From CAVWSM01 sp963757805 (lineage in GTDB: Bacteria > Actinomycetota > Actinomycetes > Jiangellales > Jiangellaceae), in NCBI GenBank assembly GCA_963757805.1, contig CAVWSM010000019.1:62001-126000 (forward strand): a stretch of DNA of 64,000 nucleotides, in the 5' to 3' direction. Both the position numbers and the translations under genes were made by a program. The notes under the pieces are model-generated. The model saw only the letters and a list, made by a program, of their open reading frames with translations. It did no database searches and was not told the origin of the DNA. Positions 57,595 to 64,000 of this stretch are shown piece by piece (position 1 is the stretch's first letter; every line of letters begins with the position of its first letter).

Positions 57595-58662
57595 ATGTGC
57601 GGCGTGACCGAGCAGCCCAGCGCGTCCTACGCCGCCGCCGGAGTCGACATCGAGGCAGGTGACCGGGCCGTCGAGCTGATGAAGGCGTCGGTGGCGCGGG
57701 CGCAGCGCCCGGAGGTGGTGGGGGGTCTCGGCGGGTTCGCGGGGCTGTTCGACATGTCCGCTTTCAAGTCCTACCGGCGACCGCTGCTCGCGACATCGAC
57801 CGACGGGGTGGGTACGAAGGTCGCGATCGCGCAGGCTCTCGACAAGCACGACACCATCGGCCAGGACCTCGTTGGCATGCTCGTCGACGACCTCGTGGTG
57901 TGCGGCGCCGAGCCGCTGTTCGTCACCGACTACATCGCCTGCGGCCGGGTCGTGCCCGAACGCATCGCGGCGATCGTCGCGGGCATCGCGGAGGGCTGCC
58001 GGCTCGCGGGCGCGGCGCTCGTCGGTGGCGAGACGGCCGAGCACCCGGGGTTGCTCGACCCCGACGAGTACGACGTCGCCGGGGCTACCACTGGAGTCGT
58101 CGAGGCTGACGAGTTGTTGGGCGCCGAGCGCGTACGCGTGGGCGACGCGGTGATCGCCATGGCATCCAGCGGCCTGCACTCTAACGGCTACTCGCTCGTC
58201 CGGCACGTGCTCCTCGAGCGGGCCGGCTGGACCCTCGACCGCTACGTCGACGAGCTCGGCCGCACGCTGGGGGAGGAGCTGCTCGAGCCGACGCGGATCT
58301 ATGCCCTCGACTGCCTCGATCTGATCGCGGCGGTGGAGGTGCACGCGATGTCGCACGTGACCGGGGGCGGGCTGGCCGCCAACTTGGCGCGCGTGCTGCC
58401 GGCTCACGTGTCGGCACGGCTCGACCGGGCGACCTGGACCCCGCAGCCGATCTTCGGTCTGGTGGGGCGGCTCGGCGATGTCGAGCAAGCCGAGCTCGAG
58501 CGCACCCTCAACCTCGGAGTGGGCATGGTCGCGGTGGTCGCGCGGGACGCGGCCGACGCCGCGGTGGCGCGGCTGGTTGGTCGAGGGGTGCCCGCCTGGG
58601 TCGCGGGGGAGATCGTCGACGGAGACGGCTCGGCGACTTTGAGCGGCGCCTACGCCAGCTGA
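57595..58662 (+). CDS. purM: Phosphoribosylformylglycinamidine cyclo-ligase
   Basis: 355 residues from the ATG at 57595; a GTG nine bases later is an alternative (VTEQPSASYAAAGVDIEAGD). Family marks: YAAAGVDIEAGDRAVELMK, LLATSTDGVGTKVAIAQAL, CGAEPLFVTDYIACGRVVPE, LVGGETAEHPGLLDPDEYDV and MASSGLHSNGYSLVRHVLL. It closes the imidazole ring of AIR using ATP. The frame is intact. Two tandem palindromic repeats separate it from the convergent DUF3073 gene. Confidence 0.97.
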   Translation: MCGVTEQPSASYAAAGVDIEAGDRAVELMKASVARAQRPEVVGGLGGFAGLFDMSAFKSYRRPLLATSTDGVGTKVAIAQALDKHDTIGQDLVGMLVDDLVVCGAEPLFVTDYIACGRVVPERIAAIVAGIAEGCRLAGAALVGGETAEHPGLLDPDEYDVAGATTGVVEADELLGAERVRVGDAVIAMASSGLHSNGYSLVRHVLLERAGWTLDRYVDELGRTLGEELLEPTRIYALDCLDLIAAVEVHAMSHVTGGGLAANLARVLPAHVSARLDRATWTPQPIFGLVGRLGDVEQAELERTLNLGVGMVAVVARDAADAAVARLVGRGVPAWVAGEIVDGDGSATLSGAYAS

Positions 58663-58675
58663 GGTTGCCCGGTTA

Positions 58676-58812
58676 GCGACTTGTCAGGTTGTCAGGTCGG
58701 CTGACCTGGGCTGATGCCGTGAGCGGGCCTGACAAGTCGCCTTGGCTGGCGGGTTGTCAGGTTGTCAGGTTGGCTGACCTGGGCTGATGCCGTGAGCGGG
58801 CCTGACAAGTCG
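58676..58812. repeat. Intergenic palindromes, TTGTCAGG family, two tandem copies
   Basis: Two copies with a period of 73 bases (58676-58740 and 58749-58812). In the first, GCGACTTGTCAGG (58676-58688) pairs perfectly with CCTGACAAGTCGC (58728-58740), and CAGGTC-GGCT-GACCTG (58693-58708) forms an inner hairpin. The second keeps this with small changes, including CAGGTT/GACCTG. Shared words link them to copy 1 at 12391. Again the site is between convergent genes. Confidence 0.75.
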
Positions 58813-58843
58813 GGTTGGCTAGCGGCAGCGCGGGTGGTCCGAC

Positions 58844-59095
58844 TCAGGCGCGGCGGCGGGCCGGCCGCTCGTCTTCCTCGTCCTCGTCTTCTTGCTCGGC
58901 GAGGTAGTCGGCGTAGGCAGCGTAAGGATCGTCGTCGTCCTCGAGCTCCTCGCTCTCGTCAACCTCGGCAACCGAAGACTCGGTGGATCCGCCTCCAAGC
59001 TCGCGCTGGAGCTGGGTCAGATCCGGGTCATGCGTGTCGTACTTCAGACGGCGGGCAACCTTCGTCTGCTTGGCCTTAGCACGGCCGCGCCCCAT
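58844..59095 (-). CDS. DUF3073 family protein
   Basis: 83 residues from the ATG at 59095, giving MGRGRAKAKQTKVARRLKYD, the invariant basic start of this actinobacterial family. The C-terminal half is very acidic (ESEELEDDDDPYAAYADYLA) with a final RPARRRA. No enzymatic features; an RNA- or ribosome-linked role would fit the charge pattern but is a guess. It sits at the conserved place between purM and vdh. Confidence 0.92.
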   Translation of the reverse strand: MGRGRAKAKQTKVARRLKYDTHDPDLTQLQRELGGGSTESSVAEVDESEELEDDDDPYAAYADYLAEQEDEDEEDERPARRRA

Positions 59096-59203
59096 AGGGT
59101 CGACCCCCTCGCACAAATCCGGGGCGACCAGATCAGCCGGACGCCCTCGCAATCGATGACAGCTGTTTCGTACTGATAAGCGTACAGGGTCACTGCCGAC
59201 AGA

Positions 59204-60277
59204 TCAGCCTGGCGGCGGCAGCAGGACCGTACGGAGCCGCGACACGGCCGCGATGCGCTGCTCGGCCAACCGGTCGGCGGCCACCGCCGGTGGGACCCCC
59301 TCGCTTGCCGCGAGCGCGAACACCCGGGACGTCGTGTCGAAGATCCGCTCGGCCTTGGCCCGGGCGCGCTCGAAGGAGAACCCGTGCAGCTCGTCCGCGA
59401 CCTGGATCACGCCGCCGGCGTTGACCACGTAGTCGGGGGCGTAGAGCACTCCATGATCGGCCAGCGCCTTCTCCACGCCGGGGTGGGCGAGCTGGTTGTT
59501 GGCGCCGCCGCAGACGATCTTGGCGCGCAGCGCGGCCACCGTGCCGTCATCGAGCGCGCCACCTAGAGCGCAGGGGGAGTAGACGTCGATGTCGGCGCGT
59601 ACGAGCGCCGCCACGTCGGCGACGACCTCGACCTGAGGGAACTCGGTCCGTACGCGGTCGACAGCCGCCTCGGACACATCGGTCACCACGACATCCGCGC
59701 CGTCCTCGATAAGCAGACCGGTGAGCTTGAACCCGACCTTGCCGACCCCGGCGATGCCGACCTTCCGCCCGCGCAGGGTCGGGGCGCCCCAGACACGCTG
59801 CGCCGACGCACGCATCCCGTGGAAGACGCCGATAGCCGTGAGCACGCTCGAGTCGCCCGCCCCGCCGTCGGCCGGCGACCGCCCGGTCACGTACACCGAC
59901 TCGCGGGCGACGACGTCCATGTCATCCACGTAGGTGCCGACATCACACGCAGTGACATAGCGGCCGCCGAGCGCCTGGACGAACCGGCCGTACGCCCGGA
60001 GCAGCGGCTCGGTCTTGTCATGGGAGGGGTCACCGATGATCACGGCCTTGCCGCCGCCATGATCGAGACCGGCCAACGCGTTCTTGTACGACATCGCGCG
60101 CGACAGCCGGAGCACATCCTCGACGGCCGCCGACTCAGACTCGTACGGGTAGAAACGCGTCCCGCCGAGTGCCGGACCGAGCGCGGTGGAGTGGATGGCG
60201 ATCACGGCGCGCAGGCCGCTGGCCTCGTCCTGGCAGAAGACGACCTGCTCATGTCCGGTGCCGAAGATGTCGGTCAC
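59204..60277 (-). CDS. vdh: Valine/leucine dehydrogenase (Glu/Leu/Phe/Val dehydrogenase family)
   Basis: 357 residues. Substrate domain: VVFCQDEASGLRAVIAIHST, LGPALGGTRFYPY and the catalytic Lys in LAGLDHGGGKAVIIGDPS. NAD-binding domain: GRKVGIAGVGKVGFKLTGLL then ADVVVTDVSEAAVDRV. The final YAPDYVVNAGGVIQVADELH closes the active site. In actinomycetes the gene at this place deaminates valine and other branched-chain amino acids to oxo acids, feeding acyl-CoA precursors. It is divergent from the next gene; DUF3073 follows it on the same strand. Confidence 0.92.
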   Translation of the reverse strand: MTDIFGTGHEQVVFCQDEASGLRAVIAIHSTALGPALGGTRFYPYESESAAVEDVLRLSRAMSYKNALAGLDHGGGKAVIIGDPSHDKTEPLLRAYGRFVQALGGRYVTACDVGTYVDDMDVVARESVYVTGRSPADGGAGDSSVLTAIGVFHGMRASAQRVWGAPTLRGRKVGIAGVGKVGFKLTGLLIEDGADVVVTDVSEAAVDRVRTEFPQVEVVADVAALVRADIDVYSPCALGGALDDGTVAALRAKIVCGGANNQLAHPGVEKALADHGVLYAPDYVVNAGGVIQVADELHGFSFERARAKAERIFDTTSRVFALAASEGVPPAVAADRLAEQRIAAVSRLRTVLLPPPG

Positions 60278-60418
60278 GGTTAACCCTCCTGCAAGAGCCC
60301 GACTTGTGGTCGTGCGGTGACAGTGGTGACGTCCCGCGGGGTGATGCGGGCAGGGCTCACTCTAGGCATAGGCCGCGTGTCCCGAGCCGTTGCCGCCGCA
60401 TCGTGTCACGATGAAACG

Positions 60419-61258
60419 GTGAGGGGGTCGCGTCGTCAGCCGTACGCCGCATACCTGCGGATCTATGAGCCGCTGGCCGCGTTCCCGGAGCCGGAGCGGG
60501 CGCGGCTGGCCGCAGTGCCGACTGACGAGTCCACTTCACGGGAGGCTGTGCTCGCCGCCGAACGGGCCGACGCGCTCCGCCGGATCACTGGGGTCGTACC
60601 GCGAGTGGTGCCGGGCGACGAGCCGGACGAGGCGTACGTGCTCCGCACGCGCCGCGGCGTGCTCTATTGCCCGCGCCAGGACCGCCTGCGGTCCTGGGTG
60701 GCGCTCGCGGAGTTTGTCGGGGAACTGCCCGACCACCTCGTCGGTCACCTCCTTCCCACCCACATCGTCGGAGCCGTCGACCAGGCCTACGCGTCATGGC
60801 GTGACACCAATCCCGATGCAGTGCCCCGCATCCTGACCGCGACGTGGCACGTCCCGGCTCGCTGGTTCGTCGTGGTCGATCCGGCCGAGCGGCAACTCGA
60901 TCTCGTACCGCCACGGCGCAGCCTCGTCTATCGCACCGAGATGGCCGACGCCCGCCGCCGGCTCGCGCGTGCGCTTCGGGTGCTGCGCAAGGCTTTCGGC
61001 GAGGAAGGCGTCGCCGAGCATGTCGAAGAGATCGGTCGCTGGTTGGAGAGCTTCCATCCGCATGGGGTCGTCGAGCTCGACTACGGAGGGCTCGTCGACC
61101 TCCTTCCCGACGAGGCGCTCGCGGGCGACGACTCGCCCCGGGAAGTCATGGCGGCGCTGAACGCGTTGGCCGACGACGACCAGGATGCCGCGGAGGCGGC
61201 CTATGCCCGGCTGGTCGCGCGCTGGGAGGGCGTGCTCGCGCTCGAACACGCTTCGTAG
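60419..61258 (+). CDS. Conserved hypothetical protein next to bldC, 279 residues
   Basis: From the GTG at 60419 (VRGSRRQPYAAYLRIYEPLA). The sequence has features of the actinobacterial protein found between vdh and bldC: LAAFPEPERARLAAV, VPRVVPGDEPDEAYVLRTRR, GVLYCPRQDRLRSWVALAEF, ATWHVPARWFVVVDPAERQL, and a helical end with LARALRVLRKAFGEEG and EEIGRWLESFHPHGVVELDY. No catalytic motif recognised. An in-frame start at 60317 exists but lies in the divergent promoter region. Confidence 0.82.
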   Translation: MRGSRRQPYAAYLRIYEPLAAFPEPERARLAAVPTDESTSREAVLAAERADALRRITGVVPRVVPGDEPDEAYVLRTRRGVLYCPRQDRLRSWVALAEFVGELPDHLVGHLLPTHIVGAVDQAYASWRDTNPDAVPRILTATWHVPARWFVVVDPAERQLDLVPPRRSLVYRTEMADARRRLARALRVLRKAFGEEGVAEHVEEIGRWLESFHPHGVVELDYGGLVDLLPDEALAGDDSPREVMAALNALADDDQDAAEAAYARLVARWEGVLALEHAS

Positions 61259-61365
61259 TCAACAAAACACCTGAGCGTGACTATCTAGCCCAAATGGGAC
61301 CGAATCGACGATGATCATCCAATTCGGGTGGCCAGATCTGCCCGTCTGGGGTGAAATATCTGAAA

Positions 61366-61388
61366 GGAGCGAGAACGGGGCTCGCTCC
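61366..61388 (+). promoter_or_regulatory. Hairpin in the bldC leader
   Basis: GGAGCGAG-AACGGGG-CTCGCTCC is a perfect 8-bp stem 21 bases before the bldC ATG and 10 bases before its GGAGG. It could sequester or space the ribosome site, or be a site for BldC itself. No direct evidence for either. Confidence 0.5.
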
Positions 61389-61408
61389 CAGAGTTACTGG
61401 AGGCGTCC

Positions 61409-61627
61409 ATGACGACGCGTACCGCCGATGCCGAGCCGCTGCTCACACCTGCTGAGGTCGCGGCAATGTTCCGTGTTGATCCCAAGACCGTGACCCGCTG
61501 GGCCAAGGCTGGCAAGCTCAGCTCGATCCGCACGCTGGGTGGGCACCGCCGCTACCGCGAGTCTGAGGTGCGCGCACTGCTGACCGGTCAACTGCCACAA
61601 CAGCGTGACGGCAGCGGCGAGAGCTAA
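61409..61627 (+). CDS. bldC: MerR-like DNA-binding developmental regulator BldC
   Basis: 72 residues, the usual BldC size: a single winged-helix DNA-binding domain without an effector domain. LLTPAEVAAMFRVDPKTVTR, WAKAGKLSSIRTLGGHRRYR and ESEVRALLTGQL match Streptomyces BldC almost throughout. BldC binds DNA as head-to-tail filaments on direct repeats and delays sporulation genes in Streptomyces; here its targets are unknown. GGAGG precedes the ATG and a hairpin lies in the leader. It converges on glpD. Confidence 0.95.
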   Translation: MTTRTADAEPLLTPAEVAAMFRVDPKTVTRWAKAGKLSSIRTLGGHRRYRESEVRALLTGQLPQQRDGSGES

Positions 61628-61651
61628 GTTCTGCTGGCTGACATAGAGAGC

Positions 61652-63370
61652 TCAGCTGACGCGACGCGTCGCCGTGACGTGCCTCATCTCAGGTGCCGTC
61701 AGGCGCGTCGCGTCGGCTGACTCATCGTCGGCGACCTCCTGCGACTTGCGCTCGGCGTCGACGCGCGCGGCGTAGGCCTCCACCTCGGCGCGCTTTGCGT
61801 CTTCATCCCACCCGAGCACGTCTGCCACCAGCTCGGCGGCGACGGGGGCTGTCTCGGTGCCGCGATGCGCGGTCTCGATGGAGATGCGGGTGCGCCGGGT
61901 AAGAATGTCGTTGAGATGCACGGCACTCTCATGCGTGGCTGCATACCGAAGCTCCGCGCGGAGGTATTCCTCAGCGCCCGGCGCCGGCTCCAGCAATGAT
62001 GGATCGTCGGCAGCCAGCTCGACAACTTCGTACGACAGTGACCCGTAGCGGTTGAGCAGGTGCTCGACCCGCCATCCCGGGATGCCCCATTCGTTGGCCA
62101 GGTGGCCGGTCTGGTTGATGAGCGCGTGATAGCCGTCGGCCCCGACGAGGGGTACGAGCTCCGTCGTGCTCGGTGGGATCGGACGGGGGAGGTCCTGTGC
62201 CGCCGCGTCGACGGCGTCCTTGGCCATGACGCGGTAGGTCGTGAACTTGCCCCCGGCGATGGAGTAGAGCCCGGGAAGCGGCCGGGCCACGGCGTGCTCG
62301 CGGGACAGCTGGCTCGTGCTCTCGTTCTCGCCGGCCAGCAAGGGGCGCAAACCCGCATAGACGCCCTCGATGTCGTCGTGGGTCAGCGGCACCGAGAGGA
62401 CCTTGTTGACGTGGTCGAGGATGTAGTCGATGTCGGTGCGCGTCGCCGCCGGGTGCGCCTTGTCGAGCGACCAGTCGGTGTCTGTGGTGCCGACGATCCA
62501 GTGATTGCTCCACGGGATGACGAACAGCACCGACTTCTCGGTGCGCAGGATCAGCCCGACCTCGCTGTTGATGCGGTCGCGCGGGACGAGGATGTGCACG
62601 CCCTTGCTCGCTCGTACGTGGAACCGGCCGCGGCCCTTGGTCAGTGACTGGATGTCGTCGGTCCAGACACCGGTGCAGTTGATCACGGCCTCGGCCTCGA
62701 TCTCGATCTCCTCGCCGGTGTCGGTGTCCTTGACGCGCGCCCCGGTGACCCGCTCGGCGGCGCGGAGGAACTCGACGACCTCGGCGGAGTTGCGCACGAC
62801 AGCGCCGAACCGGGCGGCCGTGCGGATCACGGTCAGGACGAACCGTGCGTCGTCGGTCTGCGCGTCGTAGTAGCGGACCGCGCCAACCAGAGCATCGGGC
62901 TTGAGGGCTGGGCATAGCTTCAATGCGCCGGTGTGGGTGAGCTGCTTGTGCCACGACCCGGACTTCTTGCCGGCCATGACGTCGTACATCGTCAGGCCAG
63001 CTGCGACGTACGGCCGCTCCCACACTCGGTGAGTGAGCGGATACAGGAAGTACACAGGCTTGACGAGGTGGGGAGCGATGGTGGCCAGCATGAGCTCGCG
63101 CTCGTGCAGCGCCTCCCGCACGAGGCCGAAGTTGAGCTGCTCGAGATAGCGCAGCCCGCCGTGAAACAGCTTGCTCGACCTCGACGACGTGCCGCTCGCG
63201 TAGTCGCGGGCTTCGACGAGCGCGACGTTGAGCCCACGGGTCGCCGCGTCCAGCGCCACGCCGGCTCCGGTGATGCCACCGCCGATAACGAGGATGTCGA
63301 ACTTCTCGGCAGCGAGTTGCTGCCAGGCCTCCTGGCGTTGCTGCGGACCAAGCACGGCCGACGCCTTCAC
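61652..63370 (-). CDS. glpD: Aerobic glycerol-3-phosphate dehydrogenase
   Basis: 572 residues. The FAD-binding motif is ILVIGGGITGAGVALDAA, followed by VEARDYASGTSSRSSKLFHG and GLRYLEQLNFGLVREALHER, the GlpD signatures. Later RTEKSVLFVIPWSNHWIVGT and GLYSIAGGKFTTYRVMAKDA are present. The C-terminal helical domain ends in an unusual charged tail. It oxidises glycerol-3-phosphate to DHAP and feeds the membrane quinone pool. It is divergent from glpF (204 bases between), so glycerol uptake and use are co-located. The frame is intact. Confidence 0.96.
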   Translation of the reverse strand: MKASAVLGPQQRQEAWQQLAAEKFDILVIGGGITGAGVALDAATRGLNVALVEARDYASGTSSRSSKLFHGGLRYLEQLNFGLVREALHERELMLATIAPHLVKPVYFLYPLTHRVWERPYVAAGLTMYDVMAGKKSGSWHKQLTHTGALKLCPALKPDALVGAVRYYDAQTDDARFVLTVIRTAARFGAVVRNSAEVVEFLRAAERVTGARVKDTDTGEEIEIEAEAVINCTGVWTDDIQSLTKGRGRFHVRASKGVHILVPRDRINSEVGLILRTEKSVLFVIPWSNHWIVGTTDTDWSLDKAHPAATRTDIDYILDHVNKVLSVPLTHDDIEGVYAGLRPLLAGENESTSQLSREHAVARPLPGLYSIAGGKFTTYRVMAKDAVDAAAQDLPRPIPPSTTELVPLVGADGYHALINQTGHLANEWGIPGWRVEHLLNRYGSLSYEVVELAADDPSLLEPAPGAEEYLRAELRYAATHESAVHLNDILTRRTRISIETAHRGTETAPVAAELVADVLGWDEDAKRAEVEAYAARVDAERKSQEVADDESADATRLTAPEMRHVTATRRVS

Positions 63371-63574
63371 CCTGCACCTCCGGGCAAGTCGTGTGGACGT
63401 CCTCCACCGTACGGCTGTTGGTAGTTGAGCGCATGGCCGGGTGCATCAAGTTCGGTGCGCCGACTGTTGCTCCGCGAAGATCAGGACTACGTTTCTCCCG
63501 AGTCGGCAAGGGAGCCGAGCGTTCGGAGCACGTGGCTTCCTGCCTTGGTTGTTCAGGGGAGGGTGGTGCAAGTC

Positions 63575-64000
63575 GTGTCGCTCGGTGATGTTTTTCTCTC
63601 CGAATTGCTCGGGACGGCCATGCTGACGCTGCTCGGGTGCGGTGTCGTCGCCAACGTCGTGCTGGGCAAGAACAAGGGGTTTGGTGGCGGCGGCGGTGGC
63701 GCCTGGATCGTCATCACCTGGGGCTGGGCCATGGCGGTCTTCGCGGGTGTCTACGTGGCGCTCGACTCTGGGGCGCACATCAACCCGGCGTATACGGTCG
63801 CGTTCATCGCTTACGGTAACGATGAGTTCGTCCCCGGGATCGATGTCAACTTCGGCAACACGCTGGTCTACTTTGCGGCGGAGTTCCTGGGCGCGTTCAT
63901 CGGTGCTGTCGTCGCGTGGCTGGCCTACCGGAACCACTTCGACGAGCACGACGATCCAGGTGGCAAGCTGGCCGTCTTCTCGACCGGGCCCGCAATTCGC
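63575..64000 (+). CDS. glpF: Aquaglyceroporin GlpF, N-terminal part (cut by window end)
   Basis: 142 codons from the GTG at 63575 with AGGGGAGGG about 11 bases upstream. Membrane segments start FLSELLGTAMLTLLGCGVVA, then VITWGWAMAVFAGVYVALD. The first NPA box is in GAHINPAYTVAFIAYG. A further helix is YFAAEFLGAFIGAVVAWLAY. This is the MIP family; divergence from glpD supports glycerol uptake, with glpK expected beyond the window. The second NPA box is outside. Confidence 0.93.
   Translation, partial: MSLGDVFLSELLGTAMLTLLGCGVVANVVLGKNKGFGGGGGGAWIVITWGWAMAVFAGVYVALDSGAHINPAYTVAFIAYGNDEFVPGIDVNFGNTLVYFAAEFLGAFIGAVVAWLAYRNHFDEHDDPGGKLAVFSTGPAIR

Noticed and set aside
61971..63509. 512-codon open frame overlapping glpD in another frame of the same strand
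   Set aside because: Arg-rich composition typical of GC-rich shadow frames; glpD is intact and fully conserved.

Overview
The window is high-GC DNA with frequent GTG starts and strong GGAGG ribosome sites. It is almost certainly from an actinobacterium. Markers for this are BldC, a DUF3073 protein, a mycothiol-enzyme-family (MDMPI) protein, a DUF6230/DUF6114 pair, a ChoD-like oxidase, valine dehydrogenase and many TetR/MarR regulators. The order purF..purM-DUF3073-vdh-(hypothetical)-bldC is the conserved actinomycete arrangement. Gene content fits Propionibacteriales/Nocardioidaceae best, but that rank is inference.

Layout: 1-3.5 kb carries a fatty-acid or sterol-type acyl-CoA block (FabG-like reductase end, HtdX-like dehydratase, TetR, SCP2 protein, acyl-CoA dehydrogenase). 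3.7-7.8 kb is a minus-strand set: a ClpP-like protein lacking catalytic residues, a 38-residue membrane peptide, YciI, a DHFR-family reductase and DUF6114/DUF6230. 8.1-12.4 kb holds a ChoD-like oxidase with MerR, and a divergent epimerase/TetR pair. 12.5-14.9 kb is a polar amino-acid ABC importer. 15-26.6 kb contains purC, purS, a VapBC module, purQ, an ATP-grasp gene, the pst phosphate importer, a secreted GDSL hydrolase and purL. 26.8-41.4 kb is mixed: secreted choice-of-anchor protein, Mo-cofactor oxidoreductase, methyltransferase, two-component system with divergent ABC exporter, MDMPI enzyme, lipoprotein, BBE flavoprotein, M20 peptidase and small-molecule enzymes. 41.4-45.2 kb is degraded (IS110 remnant, broken beta-helix and VOC genes, about 0.6 kb without a gene). 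45.2-54.4 kb carries a dimethylglycine/sarcosine-type dehydrogenase, a large secreted nuclease, a beta-lactamase-like hydrolase and an FMN reductase/MarR pair. 54.6-64 kb is the purF-purM-DUF3073-vdh-bldC backbone followed by divergent glpD/glpF, with glpF cut by the window end.

Purine genes (C, S, Q, L, F, M) are spread over 43 kb, separated by unrelated genes. At least 20 genes carry one or more apparent frameshifts although both sides of each break keep conserved family sequence. The damage is densest at 20.5-21.5 and 42-44.7 kb and hits essential genes such as purC and purL, so most breaks are probably consensus indel errors. Two joins cannot be explained by small indels: pstS runs into pstB with its C-terminal half missing, and the choice-of-anchor gene lacks its N-terminal domain.

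The most unusual non-coding signals are three families of dispersed intergenic palindromes. One has two copies, behind purC and purL, that share a two-stem hairpin with compensatory base changes.
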